Source of the DNA: Lutibacter sp. HS1-25
GTDB lineage: Bacteria > Bacteroidota > Bacteroidia > Flavobacteriales > Flavobacteriaceae
Assembly (NCBI RefSeq): GCF_004121075.1
Contig: NZ_RHLN01000144.1
Location: forward strand, 1 to 64,000
DNA length: 64,000 bases
Reading direction: 5' to 3'
Each line of letters opens with the position of its first letter. Within the stretch, counting starts at the first letter, position 1. Below are positions 46,904 through 57,455 of the stretch, piece by piece. The position numbers were made by a program, and so were the translations under genes. Under the pieces are notes generated by a model that saw only the letters and a list, made by a program, of their open reading frames with translations, was not told where the DNA came from and ran no database searches.

Positions 46904-49900
46904 ATGAACAACAAATTTGTGAAAAAGTTATTTTTTCTGATGCTATTGGTGTCAGCAAATATAACTTTTGGTCAAACAGTAAAAGGGAAGGTTACCAGCG
47001 GAGCTGAACCACTCCCTGGAGCAAGTATTTTAGTTAAAGGAACCAACAATGGTACTGTAGCTGATTTTGATGGAAATTATGTATTAGAAAACGTTTCGTC
47101 AAATGCTACATTAACATTTAATTATGTTGGGTTTAAAACGCTGCATAAGGCAGTAAATGGTCAATCTGTAATAAATGTAAGTTTAACAGAAGATGCCGAA
47201 TCTTTAGATGAAGTAGTAATTATTGGGTACGGATCTGTTAAAAAAAGTGATTTAACCGGGGCAATTGCTACAGTAAATGCTGATGCTATCGAGGATCAGC
47301 CATTCTCCGGACTTGATCAAGCTTTACAAGGTAAAGTAGCAGGTGTTACCGTAATGCAAAACTCAGGTGCACCTGGCGGAGGTGTTTCTGTACGTGTACG
47401 TGGTATCACATCTTTAACGGGTAGTAATGAACCGTTATATGTAATTGATGGTGTACCAGTAGAAGCAGATTCAAATAACGATTCTTTTACATTCTCGGCT
47501 TTAGGTGGTGGTAGCGGACAAACAAAGGTTAGTGCATTATCAAGCATCAACCCATCTGATATTGAATCTATGCAGGTGTTAAAAGATGCATCAGCAACGG
47601 CAATTTACGGTTCTAGAGCTTCAAATGGTGTGGTTTTAATTACAACAAAAAGAGGTAAAGAAGGGAAATCTACCATTTCTTATGAATCTTATTTTGGGTT
47701 TCAAAATGCTCCCAATTATTTAGATTTAATGAATTTACAGGAATATGCTGAGTTTTATAAGGAAATAGCTGCTGTTAGAGGGCAGTCGGTTCCTTTAGAA
47801 TTACAAAATCCAGCTTTGTTGGCAAGTGGAACAAATTGGCAAAAGGAAGTTTTTCAAACAGCGCCTATTATGAATCACCAATTTTCTGTAAAAGGGGGTT
47901 CTGATAAAACAGTTTTTTATACCTCAGTTAATTATTTTGATCAAGAAGGTATTGTTATAAACTCCGATTTTAATAGAGTTTCAGTACGTTTAAATGTAGA
48001 GCATAAAGTAAATGATTGGTTTAAAGTAGGTAATAATGTAACGGTTAGTAAATCTAGAGAGCACATTACATTTAATGATGATGAAAGTGGTGTAATTAGT
48101 AGTGCAGTTAGACAATCACCTGCAATTCCTGTTAGATATTCTGACGGAAGTTGGGGTGGACCTACAGAAAGTTCAGGTGTTGGAAATGGAAGAAATCCGG
48201 TTGCTTGGTCTGAAATTAGAAACAATACTTTAGATAGATTTAAAATCAACGGTAACTTTTTTGGGGAAATAACATTCTTAAAAGATTTTGTTTTTAGATC
48301 TGAATTAGGGTACGATTATACTACAACTAAAGTAGCTGTATTTAATCCAACTTATGAAATGGGTACAGAAACAAATGGTACCGCAACTTCTGCAAAACAA
48401 CAAACAGATAGTTTTTACTGGATTTTTAAAAACTATATAAACTATAACAAAACAATTAACAAGCATGCTATTAATGTGATGGTTGGACAAGAATCTCAGC
48501 AATCTAAATACGAGGGGGTAAGTATTAGTAGAAGAGATTTCTTAACAAACGATGTTACTACGGTAAATTTAGGAGATGAAGATACTGCTAGAAACAATAA
48601 TTGGAAAGGAACTTGGAGTTTGCTATCTTATTTTGGACGTGTAAATTATTCATTTGATAGTAAGTATTTGCTAACGGCTACAATGCGTGCTGATGCCTCT
48701 TCAAACTTTGGGGCAAACAATAAATGGGGATATTTTCCTTCATTCTCTGCCGCTTGGGTGTTAAGTAGAGAAGAGTTTATGGAAAATACTACAGACGTTT
48801 TAAGTTTTGCTAAAGTAAGAGTTGGTTATGGTGAAGTTGGTAACCAAAATATTGGAGGTTATAAATACGGAGCAGCTTTAAGAAATGTAGCAACAGCTTT
48901 CGGAACAGGATTTACACAGCGAAATATTGCAAATCCTGATGTTAAATGGGAGTCTACAAAATCTATAAATTTAGGTTTTGAACTTGGGTTTGTTAAAGAT
49001 AGAATCAAGTTGGATCTCGATTTTTATAAGAAAACTTCAGCAGATTTCTTATTTCAAGAACCTTTGCCAAGTTATTTAGGGGCTTACAATGTGGCTTCAT
49101 ACCTTGGTTTAGAACCTCCTTTTGTAAATTTAGGTGAAATGGAAAATACGGGTATCGACTTAATGTTAACAACACGTAACATTTCAAACGAGAACTTTAA
49201 CTGGACAACTTCAATTGTATTCTCTAAATACAAAAACAAGTTGGTTTCTTTAACCGACCAAAATTCAGCCATATTTCAAACTATAGAATTTAACAACACC
49301 ATTACAAAAACAGCTATTGGTCAGCCAGTAGGTCTTTATTTTGGATACCAATCAGATGGGTTGTTTACTTCAGAAGAGGAATTGTATAATAGCCCTTCAC
49401 AAGGTGATATTAATAAAGAAACAGGAATTTGGGTTGGAGATATTAAATGGAAAGACATAAATGACGATGGTGTAATTGACGATAAAGACAAAACATTTAT
49501 TGGTAACCCTCATCCAGATTTTACGTTTAGTATTTCAAATAACTTAAATTATAAAAACTGGGATTTGGCTATTGCAATGAACGGAACTTACGGAAACGAT
49601 GTTTACAATTGGACGCGTAAATTAACCGAAGGTATGTTAGAGTTGAATGGAAATCAAGCTATTGTAGTTAAAAATAGATTTATTGAAGGTGTAAATGAAA
49701 ATACGGACATTCCAAGATTTGTATTTGGTGATCCAAATGGAAACGCTGGAGTTTCAGACAGGTTTATTGAAGATGGTTCTTATTTTAGAATTCAAAACGT
49801 TACGCTAGGTTATACATTGCCTTTAAATGAATTGGGAAGTCAAAGTATTATAAGTAAAGTAAGGTTGTATTCAACCATTCAAAATCTTTACACTTTTACA

Positions 49901-50023
49901 AAATATACTGGATTTGATCCTGAAATTGGAGCATTTAACCAAAACTCTATGATGATGGGTATTGATAATGGTAGGTATCCTGTACCAAGAACATTTATGG
50001 TAGGTGTAAACGTAGAATTTTAA
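46904..50023 (+). CDS. SusC/RagA-type TonB-dependent transporter
   Basis: I choose ATG 46904 (1039 residues) because it gives a clean signal peptide ending ITFGQ; an in-frame GTG at 46850 would add 18 non-signal residues. A carboxypeptidase-like CNA-B regulatory domain follows (VKGKVTSGAEPLPGASILVKGTNNG). The TonB box region, plug (GYGSVKKSDLTGAI, then SDIESMQVLKDASATAIYG) and a beta barrel ending VGVNVEF are as expected for SusC. It imports oligosaccharides across the outer membrane together with the SusD-like lipoprotein encoded 106 bases downstream. Confidence 0.95.
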   Translation: MNNKFVKKLFFLMLLVSANITFGQTVKGKVTSGAEPLPGASILVKGTNNGTVADFDGNYVLENVSSNATLTFNYVGFKTLHKAVNGQSVINVSLTEDAESLDEVVIIGYGSVKKSDLTGAIATVNADAIEDQPFSGLDQALQGKVAGVTVMQNSGAPGGGVSVRVRGITSLTGSNEPLYVIDGVPVEADSNNDSFTFSALGGGSGQTKVSALSSINPSDIESMQVLKDASATAIYGSRASNGVVLITTKRGKEGKSTISYESYFGFQNAPNYLDLMNLQEYAEFYKEIAAVRGQSVPLELQNPALLASGTNWQKEVFQTAPIMNHQFSVKGGSDKTVFYTSVNYFDQEGIVINSDFNRVSVRLNVEHKVNDWFKVGNNVTVSKSREHITFNDDESGVISSAVRQSPAIPVRYSDGSWGGPTESSGVGNGRNPVAWSEIRNNTLDRFKINGNFFGEITFLKDFVFRSELGYDYTTTKVAVFNPTYEMGTETNGTATSAKQQTDSFYWIFKNYINYNKTINKHAINVMVGQESQQSKYEGVSISRRDFLTNDVTTVNLGDEDTARNNNWKGTWSLLSYFGRVNYSFDSKYLLTATMRADASSNFGANNKWGYFPSFSAAWVLSREEFMENTTDVLSFAKVRVGYGEVGNQNIGGYKYGAALRNVATAFGTGFTQRNIANPDVKWESTKSINLGFELGFVKDRIKLDLDFYKKTSADFLFQEPLPSYLGAYNVASYLGLEPPFVNLGEMENTGIDLMLTTRNISNENFNWTTSIVFSKYKNKLVSLTDQNSAIFQTIEFNNTITKTAIGQPVGLYFGYQSDGLFTSEEELYNSPSQGDINKETGIWVGDIKWKDINDDGVIDDKDKTFIGNPHPDFTFSISNNLNYKNWDLAIAMNGTYGNDVYNWTRKLTEGMLELNGNQAIVVKNRFIEGVNENTDIPRFVFGDPNGNAGVSDRFIEDGSYFRIQNVTLGYTLPLNELGSQSIISKVRLYSTIQNLYTFTKYTGFDPEIGAFNQNSMMMGIDNGRYPVPRTFMVGVNVEF

Positions 50024-50129
50024 TTGATAAAAACAGATGATTGAGAAATAAGCCTATGCAAATAGTTGATTTAAAACTATTTATGGCAAATTCCATCTGA
50101 CGAAATTAATAATATAAAAAAATAAACAG

Positions 50130-51650
50130 ATGAAAATATTTAAATTTTTAATGTTAGCGGTGTTGATGTTTACAATGTCTTGTTCAGAAGGTTTTTTAGA
50201 CAATCCACCAGAAGACGCTTTAACTGTTGATAATTTCTTTAATACAGATCAACAGGTATTAAGTTCCGGAAGTCCAATGTATGGCTATCCATGGTTCTAT
50301 TTTAACGAAAAATTTCTAATTAGTATTGGCGATTTATACAGCGGTAATGCCATTGGAAGTTATTCTGATTTAGCTCAGTTTGAAAATCTTTCAGTAAACG
50401 GGGCAAACCAATTTGCTAACGAAGGTTGGGATTCACTTTTCAACGTAGTTGCCAATGCCAATGTATTAATGTACAATTTAGAAAATAAAGTTGGTTCAGG
50501 TGTGTCTCAAGATGCAATTGATAAAGTTTTGGGTGAAGCTTATTTTATGAGAGCAACAGCCTATTTTTATTTAGTGAGAGTTTGGGGAGCTGTGCCAATT
50601 ATTTACAGCGTAGATCAAATTAATGCTAAATTACCAGTTTATAAAAACAGGGTAGAAGATGTGTACACTTTTATAATTAAAGATTATGAAAAAGCGATGA
50701 GTTTGTTGCCAGAGCAATGGGATGCAAACAATTTAGGTAGAGTTACAAAATCTGCTTGCGATGGTTTATTGGCAAAAGTGTATTTAACTCAGGGAGATTA
50801 TGCAAAAACCAATATGTATACTTCAAAAGTAATTAAAAGCGGAAAGTATAGTTTAATGCCTAATTACCAAGATTTATTTCATCCAGATTACAATAATAAT
50901 GTTGAGTCTATTTTTGCATTGCAATGGGTAGCTTGTGGTGATTGGGGTTTTCAAAATGTGAACCAGGCATATTTAGCAGCTTCACCAAAATTAACTCAAG
51001 TTGGTGACGGATGGGGAACTTTTCAGCCAAGTATAGATTTAATGAATGCTTATGAAGATGGAGATTTAAGACGTTACAGAACTATTATGGAACCAGGAAG
51101 TTTTTATCCAGAATTGGTTACTGCTGAAGGTGGTTATACGGTTCCGGCAGATGGTTTAACAAGTACTGTTGCTGGTTTTAGAAAGTATATTGTAGGTTCT
51201 CCAGATGAAGGCAATGTATGTTTTATGTCTACAGATGTAAATACAAATATTTTGCGTTATGCAGATATTTTACTAATGCATGCTGAAAGTATTTTAGGAA
51301 CAGGATCTTCTACAACAGATAAAGAAGCTTTAGATGCTTTCAATGCGGTTAGAAAAAGAGCAGGTTTAGCAGCTAAAAGTGAAATTACTTCAGAAGATAT
51401 TTTTAAAGAAAGAAGAATTGAGTTTGTTGTTGAAGGTGATTATTGGTTCGATTTAGCGCGTAGAGATAGATCAGACGCTTCAGCAATTATTGCAAATCAA
51501 GAAAGAGGAGTGTACCAAGATAGAAATGTAAATATGATTGTTTCTAAAAAAGTAACACCTTCAGAAAATGATTTCTTATTACCAATTCCAAGCGCTGAAA
51601 CTGCAAAAAATCCTCTTTTATTAGAAGATCCAGTAGCATTTGAGTTTTAA
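50130..51650 (+). CDS. SusD/RagB-like surface glycan-binding lipoprotein
   Basis: A 506-residue lipoprotein; lipidation Cys is C18 (FTMSC). The SusD N-terminal pattern (FLDNPPEDALTVDNFF), TPR-like helices (GEAYFMRATAYFYLVRVWG, DGLLAKVYLTQGDY) and the C-terminal SusD domain (NILRYADILLMHAE, RIEFVVEGDYWFDLARR) are all clear. It caps the SusC channel and delivers glycan. Cotranscribed with the SusC gene. Confidence 0.95.
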   Translation: MKIFKFLMLAVLMFTMSCSEGFLDNPPEDALTVDNFFNTDQQVLSSGSPMYGYPWFYFNEKFLISIGDLYSGNAIGSYSDLAQFENLSVNGANQFANEGWDSLFNVVANANVLMYNLENKVGSGVSQDAIDKVLGEAYFMRATAYFYLVRVWGAVPIIYSVDQINAKLPVYKNRVEDVYTFIIKDYEKAMSLLPEQWDANNLGRVTKSACDGLLAKVYLTQGDYAKTNMYTSKVIKSGKYSLMPNYQDLFHPDYNNNVESIFALQWVACGDWGFQNVNQAYLAASPKLTQVGDGWGTFQPSIDLMNAYEDGDLRRYRTIMEPGSFYPELVTAEGGYTVPADGLTSTVAGFRKYIVGSPDEGNVCFMSTDVNTNILRYADILLMHAESILGTGSSTTDKEALDAFNAVRKRAGLAAKSEITSEDIFKERRIEFVVEGDYWFDLARRDRSDASAIIANQERGVYQDRNVNMIVSKKVTPSENDFLLPIPSAETAKNPLLLEDPVAFEF

Positions 51651-51669
51651 CAGTTAAACGATAAAAATT

Positions 51670-53277
51670 ATGAATACAATAAAATTAAAATATATAAAGT
51701 ATTTATTCATCTTTATAACAAGTGCGTTGGTTTTTACAGCTTGCGATAATGATGATATGCTCAATCCTGTTGTAGATGGAATTTATTCTGCCAATACAGC
51801 AATAGGAACAAACAAAGGGTTTCCTGGCGATGTAGTAATGGCTGAAGGAGAAGATCTTCAAAATATTAAATCCATAATTTTTGATGGAACTATTGAAGTT
51901 TTATTCAATCCGGTATTTAATTCAAACTTAGCAATTGCTTTTTCTGTACCATTTGATGAAGCAAAAGGAAGTAAATTTGGAAACCAAAAAATAACATTTA
52001 CAAATGAAGATGGAACAACTTTTCAGTCAGATTTTGAAATTTTACAACCAAAACCATTCATAGGAAGTTTTAATCCAGAAAGACCAACAGTTGGTATGCC
52101 GGTTACAGTAAATGGCGAGTGGTTTTACAATGTGTTAGATGTTGTTTATCAAGGAGAATCAATGGAATTTACAGTAGCTTCTCCTGAGCAATTAGTATTT
52201 ACTATTCCTGCGGAATTAACACAAGGAGGTGAATTGGAAATTATTACAGCGGGTGGAACAATTTCTAAAAACTTGGATATTTATTTAGGTTTTGAAGAGG
52301 TAATTGTAGCCGATTTTGATGGTGGCGGACTAAGACCTAATAACAATTGGATTCCTTACGGAGATTACAATACGTTAGGGTACAGTAATGTAGGTGGAAT
52401 TTCGGGTAATTATGGCGAGTTAACTTGGACAGGTGCAACTGCAAACGGTTATAACGGTTGCCAATCAGATGCAGGAGCTTTAATGATGAGTGAATCAAAT
52501 CCTAATAAAGTAGTGTATTTAATGGATGTGAACGCTAATGGAGCAATTGGTACAAGCGTAGATGTTTTTATAGTTGATACCGATGGTGTAAACTGGGCAT
52601 TTAATTATGTAATACAAACCGATGGCTGGCAAACTATGGAAGGTTTAGTAGCCGATTTTGGGAAAAATTATGATCCAGGGAATCAAGGTAATGGAGATGC
52701 AAATCCAGCAAGTTTAAATCAAGTTAAAGTTAGTATCAATCAAAATTCAGGTACACCAAATCCGTCTGTTGTTCAATTTGATAATATTAGATGGCAAGTA
52801 TACGAAACAGAGCAACCATCAAGATTGCCTCCAACAGGTCCAAAAAATATTTTACCAAATGGCGATTTAGAATTAGGTGATGGTAATAATTTTGAGAATT
52901 GGGGTATGTGGAATGGTGCCGATAGAATGACAGCTGAAACAACTGAAATTCACGGAGGTGCAAGATCTTTAAAAGTGGTAAATGCAGCAGCAGGAAACTC
53001 TTGGGATTCGCAATTTGTGAGTGATCCGGTTGGTGTGGAAGTTGGTAAAGAGTATACTGCTTCTATGTGGATTAAAGGTCAAACAGCAACCGTTCGTTTT
53101 TCAACAAATGCAGCAGCAGGAGCTTTATATGGACCAGATTATACGGTAACTTCAGAATGGCAACAAGTAACTTGGGATTTTACGGCAAATGATGCTTCTA
53201 CAAGGTTGGTGCTAGATATGGGCGTGTCTCAAGCAACTTTTTATATAGATGATATAGAGCTAAAAGAGAAAATATAA
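51670..53277 (+). CDS. Surface glycan-binding lipoprotein with IPT/TIG and CBM4/9-like domains
   Basis: A 535-residue lipoprotein (C25 in FTACDNDD; the acidic residues right after Cys match the Bacteroidota lipoprotein surface-export signal). Two IPT/TIG-like immunoglobulin domains (about residues 35-205) are followed by a beta-sandwich (about residues 210-375, VIVADFDGGG). The C-terminal CBM4/9-like module spans about residues 395-535 (ILPNGDLELGDG...FENWG, then FYIDDIEL). CBM4/22-type modules commonly bind xylan. It stands at the SusE/SGBP position after SusD, so surface glycan capture is likely. Confidence 0.85.
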   Translation: MNTIKLKYIKYLFIFITSALVFTACDNDDMLNPVVDGIYSANTAIGTNKGFPGDVVMAEGEDLQNIKSIIFDGTIEVLFNPVFNSNLAIAFSVPFDEAKGSKFGNQKITFTNEDGTTFQSDFEILQPKPFIGSFNPERPTVGMPVTVNGEWFYNVLDVVYQGESMEFTVASPEQLVFTIPAELTQGGELEIITAGGTISKNLDIYLGFEEVIVADFDGGGLRPNNNWIPYGDYNTLGYSNVGGISGNYGELTWTGATANGYNGCQSDAGALMMSESNPNKVVYLMDVNANGAIGTSVDVFIVDTDGVNWAFNYVIQTDGWQTMEGLVADFGKNYDPGNQGNGDANPASLNQVKVSINQNSGTPNPSVVQFDNIRWQVYETEQPSRLPPTGPKNILPNGDLELGDGNNFENWGMWNGADRMTAETTEIHGGARSLKVVNAAAGNSWDSQFVSDPVGVEVGKEYTASMWIKGQTATVRFSTNAAAGALYGPDYTVTSEWQQVTWDFTANDASTRLVLDMGVSQATFYIDDIELKEKI

Positions 53278-53305
53278 TTAAGGACAGTAGAAATTGAGTT
53301 AATTT

Positions 53306-53330
53306 GGGTTGCTTACTAGTTGAGCAACCC
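53306..53330 (+). promoter_or_regulatory. Intercistronic stem-loop before the xylanase gene
   Basis: GGGTTGCT (53306-53313) and AGCAACCC (53323-53330) pair perfectly around a 9-base loop, 17 bases before the xylanase ATG. No T-run follows, so it is more likely an RNA-stability or attenuation element than a terminator. Confidence 0.5.
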
Positions 53331-53346
53331 TTCAAAAAATGAAATA

Positions 53347-54726
53347 ATGAAAATAAAATTTATAAAAAGTATGTATCTTTTGTTGATTGGAAGTTTGTTT
53401 GCGTTGGTAAATTGCGCCGATCCAGGAGATGATACAGATATAGCAAGTTCTATAGGTTTAGGTAGTCCTATAACTAGTGGAGCGTATGATGTTACATCAA
53501 GTGGTTTTACAGCAAGTTGGACAAGAGTCTATAAGGCTGATAGTTATGAGTTAGATATTTCAAAAGATAAGAATTTCGAAACTTTTTTAGCTGGTTATCA
53601 AGCAAAATCATTGACAACTTTTAATGAAGAAGTTTATGGTTTAGATGAGACTACTGATTATTTTTTTAGAGTTAGAGCTGTAAATAGTGAAGAAACATCT
53701 AGTAATTCTGGGGTTATTCAAGTAACCACTTTAGCAGGTGGAGGTCCAGAGCCAGTAAAAGCATTAAAAGATGCTGCAACTACCTTTTTTGTTGGTATGT
53801 CTGTTAAAGCAGATCAATTAACAAGTGGTTCTAAATACGATGAAATTTTAAAACGTGAATTTTCTAGTATTACAGCAGAGTATGAGATGAAAATGAACAT
53901 CATTCTTCCTACAAAAGGAAATTACGATTGGTCTAAGTCTGATGCTATTGTTGATTATGCAATTGCAAACGGAATTAATGTACACGGACACGCGTTGGTT
54001 TGGCACAATTCTGTGCCAGATTGGTTAAAAAACTATACAGGAACCAATGCCGAGTTTGAACAAGAGGTGAAAGATTATATTACAGCAGTTTTAACACGAT
54101 ATAAAGGGAAAGTGACTTCTTGGGATGTTGTAAATGAGGCAATAAATGATGCTGGTGGAACGTTAAGACAAACAGTATTTAGTGAAAAAATGGGTGATAA
54201 CTATGTAGCAAAATGTTTCCAGTTTGCACGTGAAGCAGATCCAGATGTGTTGTTGTTTTATAATGATTATTCAGTTACAACAAATGATACTAAGCAAACA
54301 GCTATTTTTAAATTAATTGATGATATGAAAACAAATAACGTACCTATTGATGGTATTGGTTTTCAAATGCATATTCAGTACAATAGTCCGTCTGTTAATC
54401 AAATGGAAACAGCGGTAAATAAAGCTTTAGATAGAGGTTTAAAACTTCATTTTTCCGAATTAGATGTACGTGCAAATCCAAACAAAGATATTACTACATT
54501 AACAGAAGAAAGAGCTATAGCTCAAAAGAATAAAATAAAAGAAGTGGTAGCAGTTTATAATGCAATTCCTCAAGCAAATAAATATGCAATTTCAGTTTGG
54601 GGAATGAAAGACAACGAGTCTTGGTTATTACCATTTTATGATAATTATAATGAATGGCCGTTGCTTTACGATTCAAATTTTGAAATTAAAAAAGCGCATA
54701 CTGGGTTTTTAGAAGGATTGAAGTAA
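53347..54726 (+). CDS. GH10 endo-1,4-beta-xylanase (lipoprotein)
   Basis: I choose ATG 53347 (459 residues); a TTG frame extension from 53320 would run through the hairpin. Lipobox Cys is C23 (ALVNC) with acidic residues after it, suggesting surface display. A fibronectin-III-like domain (about residues 40-130) precedes the GH10 barrel (about residues 140-455). Catalytic residues are E264 (acid/base, WDVVNEAIND) and E371 (nucleophile, HFSELDVR). The HGHALVWH motif is also present. It cleaves xylan at the cell surface, feeding the SusCD pair. The gene follows the SGBP and precedes the GH3 gene by 27 bases. Confidence 0.95.
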   Translation: MKIKFIKSMYLLLIGSLFALVNCADPGDDTDIASSIGLGSPITSGAYDVTSSGFTASWTRVYKADSYELDISKDKNFETFLAGYQAKSLTTFNEEVYGLDETTDYFFRVRAVNSEETSSNSGVIQVTTLAGGGPEPVKALKDAATTFFVGMSVKADQLTSGSKYDEILKREFSSITAEYEMKMNIILPTKGNYDWSKSDAIVDYAIANGINVHGHALVWHNSVPDWLKNYTGTNAEFEQEVKDYITAVLTRYKGKVTSWDVVNEAINDAGGTLRQTVFSEKMGDNYVAKCFQFAREADPDVLLFYNDYSVTTNDTKQTAIFKLIDDMKTNNVPIDGIGFQMHIQYNSPSVNQMETAVNKALDRGLKLHFSELDVRANPNKDITTLTEERAIAQKNKIKEVVAVYNAIPQANKYAISVWGMKDNESWLLPFYDNYNEWPLLYDSNFEIKKAHTGFLEGLK

Positions 54727-54753
54727 ATAATAAACAATTAAAATTTTATAAAA

Positions 54754-57390
54754 ATGAAATTAAAGTTATCTTTAATATTAATAACAGTACTCTTAATAAC
54801 TTCGTGTATGTCTAAAATTCCTCCACATAAAGATGATTCATTGTCATTTGAAGATAGAGCCAAATATTTGGTTTCTTTAATGACATTAGATGAAAAGGTA
54901 TCTCAAATGAGTTATGAATCACCAGCGATTGATCGTTTGGAAATTCCTGCTCATAATTGGTGGAATGAATGTTTGCACGGAGTTGCAAGAGCCGGAAACG
55001 CTACAGTGTTTCCGCAAGCGATTGGAATGGGAGCAATGTGGGATAAGCAACAAATGTTTAATGTTGCCACAGCTATTTCTGATGAAGCACGAGCTAAGCA
55101 TCACGAATTTGCTTCAAGAGGAAAAAGAGGAATTTATCAAGGTTTAACATTTTGGACACCAAATATCAATATTTTTAGAGATCCACGTTGGGGACGAGGA
55201 ATGGAAACTTATGGTGAAGATCCTTATTTAACTGGAGAATTAGGAGTTCAGTTTATCAAAGGTTTGCAAGGTGATGATGCAAAATATTTAAAATTGGTGG
55301 CTACTGCAAAACATTTTGTAGTGCATAGTGGTCCTGAGTTTGATAGACATCGTTTTAATGCAGAACCTACGGCTTTTGATATGATAAATACCTATAGCCC
55401 TCAGTTTGAAAAAGTAATAAAAGAAGCAAATGTGTATTCGGTTATGTGTGCTTACAATAGCTACAATGGCCTGCCTTGTTGTGGAAATTCTCAATTAAGC
55501 GATTTATTACGTAAAGAGTGGGGTTTTAAAGGTTATATAGTTTCAGACTGTTGGGCAATTAAAGATTTTTACACCAAAGGCGCGCACGAAATAACAGAAA
55601 CGCAACAAGAAGCATCTGCAATGGCTGTAAAAGCTGGAACTGATTTAAATTGTGGCGATTCATACCCTTCTTTGGTAGAAGCTGTTAAAAACGGACATAT
55701 TACGGAACAGGAGTTGGAAGTTTCAGTAGAACGTTTGTTGGTTGCTCGTTTAAAATTAGGATTATTTGCTCCAGAAGGAGCTGTTAAGTATGAAGCAATT
55801 CCTTTTGATGTAGTAGATTCTGAAAAACACAGATTGTTAGCCTTAGAAACTGCAAGAAAATCTATTGTTTTATTAAAAAATGAAAACAATATACTTCCTT
55901 TAAGTAAAGATGTTAAAAAGGTTGCTGTAATTGGTCCAAATGCCAATGATTTAGAAACTTTATTGGCAAATTACAATGGTTTTCCATCAAACCCAATTAC
56001 ACCGTTAAAAGGTATTCAACAAAAATTACCAAATGCTGAAGTTAAGTATGCGGTTGGTACGCCTTTGGCTGAAGGTTTGCCAATTTTTGAAATTTTACCG
56101 TCTAAAGTGTTATTTACTTCAGATGATATGTTGGTTAACGGTTTAAAAGGTGCGTATTTTAACAATATTGATTTTTCAGGAGAACCAATTCATAATAGAG
56201 TTGATGAAAAAATAGATTTCGTATGGGGTACAACTGCTCCTTTTGAAGATATGAGTTACGATCATTTTTCTGTTCGTTGGACAGGCTTTATATCGGTTAA
56301 AGAAACAGGGTATTATGCTATTGGTGGTGAAGCTTTTTCAGGAATGAAATTGTATATAAACAACAAATTGTTAGTAGCAAGAGAAGATGTTCATCATCCA
56401 AGAAAAGAGTACGAATATGTGAATTTAGAGGCAGGAAAATCGTATGAAATTAAATTAGAATACAAGCAAGATAACTCCGAGCACGCAATGATGCAGTTGT
56501 TGTGGCAAGCTCCGGTTAAAAATTTAGAGGAAGATGCAATTCAACTTGCTAAAGAATCTGAAGTCATTATTTTATGTATGGGTTTAAGTCCGCTTTTAGA
56601 AGGTGAAGAAATGAAAGTGAAAGTAGATGGATTTGCTCACGGAGATAGGTTAGATATTAAATTGCCTACTGTACAAACCAATTTGATGAAAGAACTAAAA
56701 AAATTAGGGAAACCTATGGTGTTGGTTTTATTAAATGGAAGTGCAGTAGCTGTTAATTGGGAGCAAGATAATATTCCTGCAATTGTTGAAGCTTGGTATC
56801 CTGGCCAGTCAGGTGGAACAGCAATTGCTGATGTGTTGTTTGGCGATTACAATCCGGCAGGTAGATTGCCATTAACTTTTTATAAAGATATTAATGATAT
56901 TTCTGCTTTTGATAATTACAATATGCAAGGTAAAACTTATCGTTATTTTAAAGGAAAACCTTTATATGATTTTGGTTTTGGTTTAAGTTTTTCAACTTTT
57001 GAATACAAAAATCTAGAGGTTTTAGAAAACAACAATACTTCAGAAAAAATAACTGTAAAAGTTGATGTTACCAATACAGGAAAGTTTGATGGAGATGAAG
57101 TTGTTCAATTGTATTTTAAAAGAGATGATGATGGTTTTAATCCATTAAATACCCTAGTTGGTTTTGAACGAACTTATTTAAAAGTTGGAGAAACAAAAAC
57201 AGTTCAGTTCCAAATTACCCCAAAGCAGCTGGCTAAAGTAAATTTAAATAGTCATAAATTAGAAGTTACAGCCCAAGAAATTCGTATTTCTGTTGGAGGT
57301 ATGCAATTTTCAAATGAAAGAGAAAAAGAAGGTAAAGTACTAGCGAAAACTATTTATTTAAAAGGAGCACCTTACAGTATTGTAAAATAA
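54754..57390 (+). CDS. GH3 beta-xylosidase/beta-glucosidase with PA14 insert
   Basis: An 878-residue lipoprotein (C18 in LITSC) without the acidic export signal, so probably periplasmic. The GH3 N-terminal barrel starts MTLDEKVSQM; RWGRGMETYGEDPYL and nucleophile D265 (YIVSDCWAI) are clear. The C-terminal GH3 domain is split by a PA14-type module (about residues 465-590, GLKGAYFNNIDFSG...). A fibronectin-III-like domain ends the protein. The sequence type (NWWNECLHG) is typical of xylan beta-xylosidases in GH3. It would split xylo-oligosaccharides after import. Confidence 0.92.
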   Translation: MKLKLSLILITVLLITSCMSKIPPHKDDSLSFEDRAKYLVSLMTLDEKVSQMSYESPAIDRLEIPAHNWWNECLHGVARAGNATVFPQAIGMGAMWDKQQMFNVATAISDEARAKHHEFASRGKRGIYQGLTFWTPNINIFRDPRWGRGMETYGEDPYLTGELGVQFIKGLQGDDAKYLKLVATAKHFVVHSGPEFDRHRFNAEPTAFDMINTYSPQFEKVIKEANVYSVMCAYNSYNGLPCCGNSQLSDLLRKEWGFKGYIVSDCWAIKDFYTKGAHEITETQQEASAMAVKAGTDLNCGDSYPSLVEAVKNGHITEQELEVSVERLLVARLKLGLFAPEGAVKYEAIPFDVVDSEKHRLLALETARKSIVLLKNENNILPLSKDVKKVAVIGPNANDLETLLANYNGFPSNPITPLKGIQQKLPNAEVKYAVGTPLAEGLPIFEILPSKVLFTSDDMLVNGLKGAYFNNIDFSGEPIHNRVDEKIDFVWGTTAPFEDMSYDHFSVRWTGFISVKETGYYAIGGEAFSGMKLYINNKLLVAREDVHHPRKEYEYVNLEAGKSYEIKLEYKQDNSEHAMMQLLWQAPVKNLEEDAIQLAKESEVIILCMGLSPLLEGEEMKVKVDGFAHGDRLDIKLPTVQTNLMKELKKLGKPMVLVLLNGSAVAVNWEQDNIPAIVEAWYPGQSGGTAIADVLFGDYNPAGRLPLTFYKDINDISAFDNYNMQGKTYRYFKGKPLYDFGFGLSFSTFEYKNLEVLENNNTSEKITVKVDVTNTGKFDGDEVVQLYFKRDDDGFNPLNTLVGFERTYLKVGETKTVQFQITPKQLAKVNLNSHKLEVTAQEIRISVGGMQFSNEREKEGKVLAKTIYLKGAPYSIVK

Positions 57391-57422
57391 CTCCTATCTT
57401 AATACAAAGTTTGTAAATGTTT

Positions 57423-57455
57423 AAAACTCAGGGTTGTAATTGATCCTGAGTTTTT
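57423..57455. terminator. Bidirectional terminator between GH3 and AraC genes
   Basis: AAAACTCAGG (57423-57432) pairs with CCTGAGTTTT (57445-57454). It overlaps the last codons of the convergent AraC gene, and A- and T-runs on each side let it work both ways. Confidence 0.7.
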
